Below, one piece after another: positions 27,368 to 36,440 of a stretch of DNA of 64,000 nt (within the stretch, counting starts at the first letter, position 1; each line of letters begins with the position of its first letter). The stretch is from positions 1,302,001-1,366,000 of the forward strand of contig CBDAQB010000003.1 in assembly GCA_965198825.1 (NCBI GenBank), in the 5' to 3' direction. The DNA is from BOG-908 sp965198825 (GTDB lineage Bacteria; Pseudomonadota; Alphaproteobacteria; Acetobacterales; Acetobacteraceae). The notes under the pieces were generated by a model that had not been told where the DNA came from, searched no databases, and saw only the letters and a program-made list of their open reading frames with translations. The position numbers and the translations under genes are program-made.

Positions 27368-29473
27368 TCAATGCGCGGCCGCGGCAAGCTCCGACCATTC
27401 CGCTTCCGTCAGCGTCTTCACGCCCAGCTCCGCGGCGCGCCTGGCCTTGCTGCCGGCCTCCGCGCCGACGATGACGAAGTCGGTCTTTTTCGATACCGTA
27501 TCGGTCACCCGCGCGCCAAGTCGTTCCGCCTGCGCCTTCGCTTCCGGCCGGCTCATGGTCTCGAGCGTGCCGGTGAACACCACGATCTTGCCGGCCACTG
27601 GGCTGTCGCTGGCGGCGACCTGCTCGGTATCCTGGATGTCGAGCTTCGCAGCCAGCGTATCCAGCGCCGCGATATTGCGCGGCTCGCCAAAGAACTCGAT
27701 CAGCTCTTCCGCAATCGCTTCACCCACCCGCAGAATGCTGCCGAGCGCCAGCCGCTCGTCGGAGCCGACGATCACCGCCTTCTCCATCTGCTCACGCCAG
27801 TTCCGGTAGGTGCCGTAGTGGCGCGCAAGAAGCTTGGCGTTCGTCTCCCCGATCCGGCGTATGCCGAGCGCGAACAGAAAGCGCTCCAGCGAAATGCGCC
27901 GTCTTTGTTCTGTCGCCTCCATCAGCTTGCGCGCGGAGAGCGCCCCGAATCCTTCCCGTTTCGCAATCTCGCTTTCATGGGCGTGCAGTTCGAAGATATC
28001 GGCAGGCGTGTGGATCAGTCCCGCCTCATGAAACTCGGCGACGGTCTTCTCACCCATTCCCTCGATGTCGAAGGCCCGCCTGCTGCAGAAATGGATGATC
28101 CGCTCCACCGTCTGCGCCTGGCAGATCAGCCCGCCTGTGCAGCGGCGAACCACTTCGCCTGGCGGCCGCACGGCATGGCTGCCGCAAACCGGGCATTTTT
28201 CGAGCGGCTTGAATGTCTCGCGCGCCTCATGTTCGCCGTCCGGCAACACGGCGACGATCTGCGGAATGACATCGCCAGCACGCTGCAATGTCACTGTGTC
28301 GCCCACGCGTACATCGAGCCGCGCAATCTCGTCCTCGTTATGCAGCGTCGCGCGCGTCACCAGAACGCCGCCCACATTCACCGGCTCGAGAATGGCGACA
28401 GGCGTCAACGCCCCGGTGCGGCCCACCTGTATTTTGATGCCGTCCAGCCGCGTCGTCGCCTGCTCGGCAGGGAACTTCCACGCCGTCGCCCAGCGCGGCT
28501 CCCGTCCCACAAACCCGAGCCGGCGCTGCAGGGCGATATCGTCGATCTTATAGACCACGCCATCGATGTCGTAGGGGAGGGCGCCTCGTTCCAGCGCCAG
28601 CTTGGCATGAAATCCAGTCGCTTCATCGGCGTCAGCAAGCAGGGAAGAAAGCGGGTTCACCATAAAACCCCAGGCCTCTAGCTGCTTGAGGTAGGCATGG
28701 TGCGAACTCGCCGGCGCTTCGCTGGCATCGCCCATGGCATAGGCGAACAACGACAATGGCCGGCTCGCGGTAATCTGCACGTCGAGCTGCCGCAAGCTCC
28801 CCGCCGCGGCATTGCGTGGATTGGCAAAAAGCCGTTGCCCTGCCGCGGCCTGCGCCTCGTTCAACGCAAGAAAATCCGATTTCGTCATGAAAACTTCGCC
28901 ACGGATCTCGATCAGCGCCGGTGCATCACCTTTCAACCGCTTCGGCACCGCCTTCAACGTGCGCAGATTGGCGGTAACATCCTCGCCCTCCGTGCCATCG
29001 CCGCGCGTCGCACCATGGCTGAAGCGCCCGTCCTCGTAGGTCAACGAAATCGACAGCCCATCAATCTTCGGCTCACCGACCATCGGCAGCGGCGCATCGG
29101 CGGCCATATTCAAGAAGCGCCGCGCCCGATTGCAGAACTCGATAAATTCTTCGGCGGAAAACACATTGTTCAGCGACAGCATCGGCGCGCGATGCCGCCG
29201 CTTCGAAAACGCAGCCTGAGGTGCGAACCCGACCTTGCGGCTCGGCGAATCATTCCTGATCAGGCTCGGGAACTTCGCCTCTATCCGCTCATTGCGCTGC
29301 CTCAGCGCATCATAATCCGCGTCGCTGATCGTCGGCGCGTCCTGCTCATGATAGGCGCGGTCGTGCTTCGCGATCTCGGCAGCGAGATCCGCAAGCGCCT
29401 GCGCCGCCTCCTCCTCGGTCGCCGGGTCTTGGCCCAAAACCTCAGCGCGGGCCTTTGCTTTTGCTTTCGCCAT
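27368..29473 (-). CDS. ligA: NAD-dependent DNA ligase
   Basis: LigA seals DNA nicks using NAD+ in replication and repair. The 701 residues show the Ia domain (AYHEQDAPTISDADYDALR), the adenylation site GEPKIDGL with Lys136, the OB fold, a zinc finger (CPVCGS and a later pair of cysteines), helix-hairpin-helix motifs, and a C-terminal BRCT domain (FTGTLETMSRPEAKAQAERL). The ATG at 29473 overlaps the recN stop as TAATG, so the two repair genes are coupled. The N terminus has an alternating Ala-Lys leader. The LOV gene follows. Confidence 0.97.
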   Translation of the reverse strand: MAKAKAKARAEVLGQDPATEEEAAQALADLAAEIAKHDRAYHEQDAPTISDADYDALRQRNERIEAKFPSLIRNDSPSRKVGFAPQAAFSKRRHRAPMLSLNNVFSAEEFIEFCNRARRFLNMAADAPLPMVGEPKIDGLSISLTYEDGRFSHGATRGDGTEGEDVTANLRTLKAVPKRLKGDAPALIEIRGEVFMTKSDFLALNEAQAAAGQRLFANPRNAAAGSLRQLDVQITASRPLSLFAYAMGDASEAPASSHHAYLKQLEAWGFMVNPLSSLLADADEATGFHAKLALERGALPYDIDGVVYKIDDIALQRRLGFVGREPRWATAWKFPAEQATTRLDGIKIQVGRTGALTPVAILEPVNVGGVLVTRATLHNEDEIARLDVRVGDTVTLQRAGDVIPQIVAVLPDGEHEARETFKPLEKCPVCGSHAVRPPGEVVRRCTGGLICQAQTVERIIHFCSRRAFDIEGMGEKTVAEFHEAGLIHTPADIFELHAHESEIAKREGFGALSARKLMEATEQRRRISLERFLFALGIRRIGETNAKLLARHYGTYRNWREQMEKAVIVGSDERLALGSILRVGEAIAEELIEFFGEPRNIAALDTLAAKLDIQDTEQVAASDSPVAGKIVVFTGTLETMSRPEAKAQAERLGARVTDTVSKKTDFVIVGAEAGSKARRAAELGVKTLTEAEWSELAAAAH

Positions 29474-31161
29474 TACACGCCCAGCAGGCTGGCCGCCGCC
29501 GCCCGTGCAGCCTCCGTCACGGTCTCGCCCGCCAACATCCGCGCAATTTCTTCGCGCCGGTCCTCGGCAGCCAGGCTGGCCACACTCGTCTCCGTCCTGC
29601 GCGCGTTCGCCTGCTTGCTCACCCGCATGTGCACCGCACCCCGCGCCGCCACCTGCGGCGAATGCGTCACCACCAGCACCTGAACCCCCGCGGCGACACG
29701 CGACAGCCGCTCGCCCACAGCCGCCGCCGTCGCACCGCCTATGCCGCTATCCACTTCGTCGAACACCAAGGTCGGCACAGGCGATCCTGAAACCAGCACC
29801 ACCTTCAACGCCAGCATCAGCCGCGAAAGCTCACCGCCCGAAGCGATGCGTCCCAGCGGCCCAGGCGCCTGCCCAGGATTCGTAGCGATCAGGAACCGCA
29901 CCGAATCAGCGCCCGCCGCTCCCCAGGCCTCATCCTCGAGCTGCGTCACCGAGGCAAAGAAGCGCGCCTTGTCCAGACGCAGCGGCGGCAACTCGCGGCC
30001 CACCGCCTTCTCCAGCCGAGCGGCCGCCTGGCTACGCGAAGCAGAAAGCCGTTTCGCCGCATCGGCATAAAGCGACCGCGACGATGCCGCCTCCGTGGCA
30101 AGCGCCCCGATCTCGGCATCGCCATGATCGAGCGCCGCAAGCCGCGCCACCAGCGAAGCCGCAAACGCCGCCAACTCCCCCACCGGCACGCTGTGCTTGC
30201 GCGCCGCGGCCCGCAGCGCGAACAGCCGCTCCTCCGCATTCTCCAGCAGCCGCGGATCGGCATCCGCTTCGGCAGCCAGCCGGCTAAGAAGCGTTTCAGC
30301 CTCCGCCAGCGCCTCTTCCGCCCGTTCGATCGCCGCCAGGGCAGGGGCCGCAGGATTGTCCGCCTCGCTCTCCGGCGCGATCAGCCGCTGCAACGCCCGC
30401 GCGGCCGACCGCAATGTCGCAGCGGGATTGGCACTGCGCCGGTCGCGCGGCGTCAGCTCAGCAATCGCCGCGGCAATCGCCTCGGCCCGCTTTTCCCCCT
30501 GCTGCAGCCGATGCCGTTCGGCAGCAAGCTCCTCCTCCTCGCCCGCCCGAGGTGCCAGATCCGTCAGCTCCTCAACAGCATGACGCAGGAAATCCTCCTC
30601 GCGCTTGGCATCCGCAATCGCCGCCCGTGCCGCCTCAAGCCGCTCCAAAGCCGCCCGCCACGCCCGATGACGCAACGCCACCTCGGCCCTTACATCCGCA
30701 TCCACCCCATAGGAATCGAGCAGACGCATGTGGCTCGCAGGATCGGCCAGGCCCATCTGGTCGTGCTGCCCCTGCACCTCCACGAGCAACGCGCCCACTC
30801 GCTTGAGAGCGCTCGCCCCCACCGGATGATCGTTCACCCAAGCCCGCGACCGCCCATCGCGCCCCACTGCCCGGCGAAGCACCAGATCCTCGTCGCCGGC
30901 CTCAGGCAGCCCAAGCTCGTCCAGCAGCGCATGAACCGGATGCGACGCCGGCGGCACGAACCGCGCCGCCACGCTCGCCTGCTCCGCGCCAGTCCTGACA
31001 AGCCCCGAATCCGATCGCGCGCCCAGCGCCAAGCCCAAACTATCCAACAGGATGGATTTGCCCGCACCCGTCTCGCCCGTAAGCACAGTGAGGCCTGCGC
31101 CGAACGTCAGGTCCAGGCGCTCGATCAGCACGACGTCGCGAATCGAGAGGGCGGTCAGCAT
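29473..31161 (-). CDS. recN: DNA repair protein RecN
   Basis: RecN is an SMC-like ATPase that acts at double-strand breaks. The 562-residue protein has a split ATPase head: Walker A GETGAGKS at 29-36, and at the C terminus the signature SGGELSRLMLALK and Walker B VFDEVDSGIGG. The middle is coiled coil, rich in Ala, Glu and Arg. The start MLTALSIRDVVLIERLDL matches the family. A family A repeat lies immediately upstream and no clear ribosome-binding site is visible. The order bamD-recN-ligA is the usual alphaproteobacterial one, except for the intervening repeat. Confidence 0.96.
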   Translation of the reverse strand: MLTALSIRDVVLIERLDLTFGAGLTVLTGETGAGKSILLDSLGLALGARSDSGLVRTGAEQASVAARFVPPASHPVHALLDELGLPEAGDEDLVLRRAVGRDGRSRAWVNDHPVGASALKRVGALLVEVQGQHDQMGLADPASHMRLLDSYGVDADVRAEVALRHRAWRAALERLEAARAAIADAKREEDFLRHAVEELTDLAPRAGEEEELAAERHRLQQGEKRAEAIAAAIAELTPRDRRSANPAATLRSAARALQRLIAPESEADNPAAPALAAIERAEEALAEAETLLSRLAAEADADPRLLENAEERLFALRAAARKHSVPVGELAAFAASLVARLAALDHGDAEIGALATEAASSRSLYADAAKRLSASRSQAAARLEKAVGRELPPLRLDKARFFASVTQLEDEAWGAAGADSVRFLIATNPGQAPGPLGRIASGGELSRLMLALKVVLVSGSPVPTLVFDEVDSGIGGATAAAVGERLSRVAAGVQVLVVTHSPQVAARGAVHMRVSKQANARRTETSVASLAAEDRREEIARMLAGETVTEAARAAAASLLGV

Positions 31162-31174
31162 GGGAAGAAAGATC

Positions 31175-31284
31175 TTCTTTTTTGAAAAAAAGAAGCAAAA
31201 AACTTTTGCGACTTAGTGCCGTGTGGGAGGATAGGCGGGGCCCAAAGGGGTAAAAGTTTTTTGGTTCTTTTTTTCAAAAAAGAA
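31175..31284. repeat. Family A paired-arm repeat, copy 6
   Basis: A full copy with arms as in copy 2 but a diverged core (GCCGTGTGGGAGGATAGG). It separates bamD from recN on the minus strand, inside a block that is usually continuous in alphaproteobacteria. Confidence 0.95.
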
Positions 31285-31290
31285 CGCCCT

Positions 31291-32166
31291 TTAAAAAATC
31301 CACCCAAATGTCCGCGTGAAGAACCCAGGCCGATCAGGCGCCGTATTCGTCACCTCGGTGCCTTTGACAGCGCCGACGCTCGTAAGATCGTTCCAGCTGC
31401 TCTCATACCAGGTGCTGCCCGGATAGTTGTAGGCCAGCACGGAAGCCGTCTTCTTCGCCTCGCCGACCATGCCGAGCTTCAAGTAAATCTCGGTGAGCCG
31501 GGAGAGCGCCTCCGGCGTGTGGTTGGTCGTCTGATAATCATCCACCACGCGCTGAAAGCGCCCGATCGCCGCGGCATAAAGATGCTGCTTCTCGTAATAC
31601 CGGCCGATATCCATTTCCTTGCCGGCCAGATGGTCGCGGCAAAGATCGATCTTCAGCCGCGCATCGCGAGCGTAAGCGCTGTCCGGAAAGCGGTTCACCA
31701 CCTCCTGCAGCGAACTCATCGCCTCCGTCGTGCCCTTCTGGTCGCGCGAAATATCGGAAATCTGCTCGTAGTAGCAAAGCGCACGCAGGTAATAGGCGTA
31801 GGCAACATCCTTGTTCGCAGGATGCAGTGCGATGAACCGGTCGAGCTGCCCCACCGCCTCGGTGTAGTTATTGCGGCGATATTCGGTGTAGCCCTCCATC
31901 AACTGCGCGTTCGTGGCCCAGGGCGAGTAGGGATCGTTCTGCTGGATCGCCTCGAAGTGCTTCACCGCTGTGGTGTAGTTGTCCTTCTGCAGCGCATCGA
32001 TGCCGTTGCTGTAGAGCAGGTCCGGGCTTTCGTCGGCCAGGTTCACCTTCGGCGTCGCGTTGTCGTCCTCCTTGTTGGAGGCCCACGGCAGGACCGAACG
32101 GATCGTCGCGCAGCCATTCAAGGTGAGGGCTGCGGCAAGAATCAGGGCGGCGCGATTGGCTTTCAT
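31291..32166 (-). CDS. bamD: Outer membrane assembly lipoprotein BamD
   Basis: BamD is the essential lipoprotein of the beta-barrel assembly machinery. The 291-residue protein begins with a lipoprotein signal (LILAAALTLNGC, lipidation at Cys19), then five TPR-like repeats: SPDLLYSNGIDALQ, YTTAVKHFEAIQQNDP, NYTEAVGQLDRFIALHP, AVNRFP-type segments and LYAAAIGRFQRVVDDYQ. It ends in a short aromatic tail. AAGGACG precedes the ATG. It is first in the bamD-recN-ligA-LOV order; lpxC, the common upstream partner, is not here. Confidence 0.96.
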   Translation of the reverse strand: MKANRAALILAAALTLNGCATIRSVLPWASNKEDDNATPKVNLADESPDLLYSNGIDALQKDNYTTAVKHFEAIQQNDPYSPWATNAQLMEGYTEYRRNNYTEAVGQLDRFIALHPANKDVAYAYYLRALCYYEQISDISRDQKGTTEAMSSLQEVVNRFPDSAYARDARLKIDLCRDHLAGKEMDIGRYYEKQHLYAAAIGRFQRVVDDYQTTNHTPEALSRLTEIYLKLGMVGEAKKTASVLAYNYPGSTWYESSWNDLTSVGAVKGTEVTNTAPDRPGFFTRTFGWIF

Positions 32167-32199
32167 CGCGCGTCCTTACACCAGATTTTCATAGGGAAG

Positions 32200-32230
32200 A
32201 AAGACCGGGCCGCCACATGCAGCGGCCCTG
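32200..32230 (-). terminator. Rho-independent terminator candidate after the glycine-rich protein gene
   Basis: Read on the minus strand, a perfect 7-bp GC stem (GGGCCGC at 32207-32213 with GCGGCCC at 32222-32228, 8-nt loop) begins 5 bases after the stop at 32234 and is followed by a T-rich run (GGTCTTTCTTCCC). Unlike most gene ends here it does not use a family A element. Confidence 0.55.
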
Positions 32231-32233
32231 CCG

Positions 32234-32779
32234 TCACACCACGTTGGCGCCCTGCCGCTCGACGCGCGCCACCCGCACGGCGCCGGCATCGTGCAAAGCC
32301 GCTTCAGCCTTCGCAGCCGCTTCCGGGGTCGCCGTGCGAATGGCCAGAACCAGCTCACCTGAGGCCGCCGCATCGTCTCGCGCATCCTTCTGCGCGCCAC
32401 CGACAGCCGACACCGCCGCCGAGGTGGCGCCCCCCGCTGCCAGCGCACCGCCAGCCGCCGCCGCAATTGCGATCCCGGCCGCGCCGCCTGTCGCGATCGT
32501 CGCACCGGCCGCTGCCATGGCGGCCGCTACGCCAGCGCCGCTGCTCAGAAGCGTGCGCATCTGCCTCTCATCGGTTTCCGTGCCGACAGCCGCCGCACCC
32601 TCGTTCGGCGTCGCATCGCCGGACGCCGGATGGGTCGCAGGCAGGCTCAGCTCGGCACGGTCGAACCCGGCCAGCGTAAGCTTGGACACAGCCTCCTGCA
32701 GGGCCGCGTCGCTCGAGAAGATCCCCTGCACCTCATCGATGGCATTGTTCAGAATGGGACCCTGCTTCGACTCGGACAT
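32234..32779 (-). CDS. Hypothetical protein with glycine-zipper-like segment
   Basis: A 181-residue protein that I do not recognise. The N terminus has an alpha/beta stretch (ALQEAVSKLTLAGFDRAEL), and the end has a similar one (TPEAAAKAEAALHDAGAVRVARV), like the small ferredoxin-like domains of stress proteins. Between them is an Ala/Gly-rich hydrophobic hairpin of about 45 residues (GVAAAMAAAGATIATGGAAG and on) that could insert in a membrane. No signal peptide. It follows the TerB-like gene on the same strand. A stress or envelope role is only a guess. Confidence 0.7.
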   Translation of the reverse strand: MSESKQGPILNNAIDEVQGIFSSDAALQEAVSKLTLAGFDRAELSLPATHPASGDATPNEGAAAVGTETDERQMRTLLSSGAGVAAAMAAAGATIATGGAAGIAIAAAAGGALAAGGATSAAVSAVGGAQKDARDDAAASGELVLAIRTATPEAAAKAEAALHDAGAVRVARVERQGANVV

Positions 32780-32847
32780 AGCGCATCTCCTGCTGTGCCC
32801 GCGTGAACGCAGGGCTACACCGGCAAGTTCAGCGCCTGCTTGCCGCG

Positions 32848-33300
32848 CTATGCGCTAGCGTGGTCGGCTCGTTGATAACGCGCCCGGGTGCCGCGCTCGA
32901 TGGCGGCCACTACCAGCGTGTCGAGCCGCAACTCCGCGCCGATGAACTCCAGCATGCGCAGGATCGCCTGTCCGTGCTCCCGGTCCGCCGCCACCACTTC
33001 GCACGCCAGCGTATAGGCAGTCTCGCGCAACCGCGGCTCGAGCGCCTCGCGTATCATCCGCCCGGCATGCGCCAGCCCATCCTCCTCGCGCAGCAGCCCG
33101 ACGGCCGCATCCGCCGCATGCTGCAACTGGTCACCCGAAAACCCCTCGAAGATCGGAAGGGTCTGCACCAGCGTCGCCATGACGCCGATTTCGCGGTCGG
33201 TGATGCCGCCGCTTTCGGCTGCCGCCACCAGCACCATGGTGCAGACCAGCGCTTCCTGCGGGTCCAATCCGGTGCGAGCTAGCATTCCTGTGATCTCCAT
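32848..33300 (-). CDS. TerB-like (tellurite resistance TerB fold) protein
   Basis: A 150-residue all-helical protein. The segment VAAAESGGITDREIGVMATLV is the metal-site-like first repeat of the TerB family, with the usual Glu/Asp-rich turn, and ACEVVAADREHGQAILRMLEF is the second. TerB-fold proteins are linked to stress responses and membrane-associated complexes; the exact role is unknown. The ATG at 33300 is used; a GTG at 33315 would add five residues. No strong ribosome-binding site is visible. It precedes the glycine-rich protein gene. Confidence 0.75.
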   Translation of the reverse strand: MEITGMLARTGLDPQEALVCTMVLVAAAESGGITDREIGVMATLVQTLPIFEGFSGDQLQHAADAAVGLLREEDGLAHAGRMIREALEPRLRETAYTLACEVVAADREHGQAILRMLEFIGAELRLDTLVVAAIERGTRARYQRADHASA

Positions 33301-33422
33301 TTGTTCAGCGTTCACGCGTTCCGCGGGACCCTGCCTGGAAAATCGTCCTCAGATCAAGTGAGCGTACGGATCGATCAAAGATCGCAGCGCACCCGCGCTC
33401 TCGGTCGCGTCACGGCAGATAT

Positions 33423-36221
33423 TCACCGCGCCGCCACAGGAGCATCCTCGGTCAGGAAGGCCCGGGTCTCCCTGACGGCCTCAGCCAACCCAACGCGCCG
33501 CACATCGACGCCACCCGGCATAGCGGAGAGCAACCGGCTGGGCGTCCGCCGATCCAGCAGAACGAAAACCCCGCGGTCCGTCGCCGTGCGAATCAGCCGC
33601 CCAAAAGCCTGCCGAAGCCGCAGCCGCGCAATCCGCTCGTCATACCCTGCAGTGTCACCGCCTGAGAGATGGATACGCCGCTCGCGATGCAGGATATCCG
33701 GCCGTGCCCAAGGCACCCGCTCGAATACCACCAGCCGCAACGCCCGCCCGGGCACATCCACCCCGTCGCGCATCGCATCGGTGCCCAACAGGCAGCTCGA
33801 CTCCTCCGTACGAAAGATATCCACCAACGTGTTGTTATCCATAGGATCCACGTGCTGGGCGAGCAGCGGTATCCCCGCTTCCTCGAGCGCCGGCGCAATA
33901 CGCGCATGCACCGCCTGCAACCGCCTGATCGCCGTGAACAGCCCCAGCCCACCGCCGCCGGAAGCCATAAACAACGCCCTGTAAGCCCCTGACAGTGAAG
34001 CAATGTCGGTGCCCACGTCATTCACCACGAACGCGCGCGTCTGCGCCGCATAATCGAACGGGCTGTCGAACGCCGCGCGTATAGCCGGCGAGGGCAAATG
34101 CGCCGCCCCGACCCTTGCCTCGGCCGCATCCCAATCCGCTTCCTCGCCATCCTGGCTCGCGTCGCGCAAGGTCGCCGACGTCACCAGCAGCCCATGTGCA
34201 GGCGCCACCAGCGTAATGGCGAAAGGCTGCGTCGGGTCGAGATGGTGGCGGCAGAACGCGACATCCCGGTCCGCCGCCTCCCGCCTGTCGAGCCGCAACA
34301 GATAGATGTGCGCCGGCCGTTCCCCCGGCTCGGGCCGCGGCTCCGTCAGCGCCCGCAGCATCGCCTGCCACATCGTCAGCCGATCCAACGCCCGCCGGCG
34401 CAGCCCGCGGCACGCCGCGTCGATCCGGCTGCGCGTCGCGCTATCGAGTTCCTCGGCGTCATCCTCGAGCCGAGCCTCCAGCCGCTCGAGCAGGCTGCGC
34501 AAAGGCGCCTCCATGCGTGCCAGCGCGCGCAACAACCGAGGTGCTGCCTCCACCAGCGCATCGGCAGGCGGAAACACCTCGCACTCCAACGTCTGCCGCA
34601 CGGCGTCACTCTCTGCATCGCCGGGCAGCCGCGCCAAAACCTGCCGCCGCGCCGCACGCAGAAACACCTCGAAGGCATTCGACTGCCCGGTATCCGCACC
34701 CGCCAGTTCCGGATGATCCGGCTCTGCCAGCCTCAGCGACCACCCCTGCGCAGGCAAAGCATGCGCTGCCTGCAAGAGCGCCTCCAAAGGCGCCTCCAGA
34801 TGCGCGAACCCCACCACCAGCTCATCGAGCCGCCGCTTGATCCCGCGCGACCGCGACCGACCCCCCTCTGCGCCAAGCAGCCAACGCCGCAGCTCAGCCC
34901 CCTCGACCCCCGAGATCTCGGCGGAAAAAGCGCTGTCCGCCGCCTCGAACACATGATGCCCTTCGTCGAATACGTAGCGCGTCGGCACGATGTCGTCGTC
35001 CAGCCCGCCCCAGGCCGCCTGGGTCATCACCAGCGCATGGTTGGCCACCACCAGTTCCGCCGTGCGCGCCCTGCGAATGGTGTGCTCGATGAAGCACCGC
35101 TTGTAATGCGCGCACGCCCCATGGATGCACTCGCCGCGCCTGTCCGCGAGCCCCGAAGCTATCCCCGACCCGAACAGTTCGGCAAACCAGCCAGGCAGAT
35201 CACCCCCCGCCAAATCGCCATCGGCCGTCACCTGCGCCCACCGGGTGATCAGCCCCAGCGGTATGAGCGTCGCGCTGACCCCGGAGAGCGCATTCCCGAC
35301 CGCATCCTCCAAATTCAGCAGGCACAGGTAATTCTCCCGCCCCTTGCGTACGACCACCCGGCTCCTCCGCTCCGCAGGATCCGGATACAGCCGCGCCAGC
35401 TCCGCATCGATCTGCCTCTGCAGCAGCTTGGTGAACGTGCTGATCCAGACCGTTCCATGGTTCCGCTCGGCCCAGAGGCTCGCCGGCGCGATATACCCGA
35501 GCGTCTTGCCGGTCCCTGTCCCCGCCTCTGCCAGCACGACATGCGGATCACCACGCGCCTCGCGCGGCGCAAAGGCCGCCGCCGCCGCATGCGCATAATC
35601 CGCCTGCCCGGGCCGTTGTTCCGAATGGGGACCAAGCAGCCGCGTCAGCCTGGTGCGCGCCTCAGCCGCCGGCACCGGATAAGAGGAAGGCGGCGGCACC
35701 GGCGCCGACTCCTCCCACTCAGGCAGCCGCCGCCAAACCCGAAACCCATCGAGCCCCTGGTCACCGCTCCCGAGCGCCTGCTGCACGAACGGCGCCCACA
35801 ACCAACCGGCCCGGCCCATCCGCGCCGCCACCCCAGCCGCATGCGCATTGATCGGCAGCTCACGCCCAGCCGCAAGCCGGTTGAGCAGCGCCCCTGAAAG
35901 CTCAGGCAAAAGTCCAGCCGCCGCCTCGATGCCAGTAGGCGGATCCATGTCCATTGCCAGCGCCAGCCCGCGCGGAGTCGGCGCAGCCCGATGCCCCGGC
36001 ATCACAAAGGCGAACAGCTCCAGCAAATCCAAAGCCGGCATTCCGCGCATCCCGAGCCTGCGGAAACTCGCCGGCGCATGCACCAGCAAAGGCGGTGCCA
36101 TGCCACGCAGAGCCTCAGCCGCCTCCTTCGCGGAGCAAACCAGGAATTCACCATCGGTCGTGAGAACGGCCGCTCGCCCGTAGCCGGCGACGAGGGCTGG
36201 CGCGTGGGGGATCGGGGCCAT
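33423..36221 (-). CDS. DinG-family iron-sulfur DNA helicase
   Basis: A 932-residue superfamily 2 helicase of the XPD/DinG group. Walker A is AEAGTGTGKT at about 228-237, followed by WISTFTKLLQRQ. A four-cysteine Fe-S domain is visible, with cysteines near residues 300 (ENYLCLLN) and 365, 370 and 376 (GECIHGACAHYKRC). The DEAH box reads DEGH in YVFDEGHHVFEAAD. Motifs in the second RecA domain include VTSATLRD and LRQAFGRLIRTATDRG. The N-terminal 200 residues are family-specific. AGGG precedes the ATG. The frame stays open to 37130, but that is antisense of lysS and the repeat. It is divergent from lysS. Confidence 0.9.
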   Translation of the reverse strand: MAPIPHAPALVAGYGRAAVLTTDGEFLVCSAKEAAEALRGMAPPLLVHAPASFRRLGMRGMPALDLLELFAFVMPGHRAAPTPRGLALAMDMDPPTGIEAAAGLLPELSGALLNRLAAGRELPINAHAAGVAARMGRAGWLWAPFVQQALGSGDQGLDGFRVWRRLPEWEESAPVPPPSSYPVPAAEARTRLTRLLGPHSEQRPGQADYAHAAAAAFAPREARGDPHVVLAEAGTGTGKTLGYIAPASLWAERNHGTVWISTFTKLLQRQIDAELARLYPDPAERRSRVVVRKGRENYLCLLNLEDAVGNALSGVSATLIPLGLITRWAQVTADGDLAGGDLPGWFAELFGSGIASGLADRRGECIHGACAHYKRCFIEHTIRRARTAELVVANHALVMTQAAWGGLDDDIVPTRYVFDEGHHVFEAADSAFSAEISGVEGAELRRWLLGAEGGRSRSRGIKRRLDELVVGFAHLEAPLEALLQAAHALPAQGWSLRLAEPDHPELAGADTGQSNAFEVFLRAARRQVLARLPGDAESDAVRQTLECEVFPPADALVEAAPRLLRALARMEAPLRSLLERLEARLEDDAEELDSATRSRIDAACRGLRRRALDRLTMWQAMLRALTEPRPEPGERPAHIYLLRLDRREAADRDVAFCRHHLDPTQPFAITLVAPAHGLLVTSATLRDASQDGEEADWDAAEARVGAAHLPSPAIRAAFDSPFDYAAQTRAFVVNDVGTDIASLSGAYRALFMASGGGGLGLFTAIRRLQAVHARIAPALEEAGIPLLAQHVDPMDNNTLVDIFRTEESSCLLGTDAMRDGVDVPGRALRLVVFERVPWARPDILHRERRIHLSGGDTAGYDERIARLRLRQAFGRLIRTATDRGVFVLLDRRTPSRLLSAMPGGVDVRRVGLAEAVRETRAFLTEDAPVAAR

Positions 36222-36266
36222 ACGGACCCTATCTAGGGGCTCGCTGCGAGGGGAGGAAGGAAGGTC

Positions 36267-36375
36267 TTCTTTTTTGAAAAAAAGAAGCAAAAAACTTTTG
36301 GACCCTGAGGCCGGGCGTTCCCACGATCTCGGTCCCACATCGCAGAAGTTTTTTGGTTCTTTTTTCAAAAAAGAA
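36267..36375. repeat. Family A paired-arm repeat, copy 7 (between divergent gene starts)
   Basis: A full copy, core identical to copy 5 over about 36 bases (CGTTCCCACGATCTCGGTCC). It lies between the starts of the DinG-type helicase gene and lysS, so it follows no gene end. Any terminator role here would be against transcripts of upstream origin, and it may instead lie within 5' leaders. Confidence 0.95.
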
Positions 36376-36440
36376 CTGCTTCCTTCCCTTCCTCCCCTGT
36401 GGGGTAGCGCCCCCGCCCCCCCACAGCTAGTTTGCGCCCC

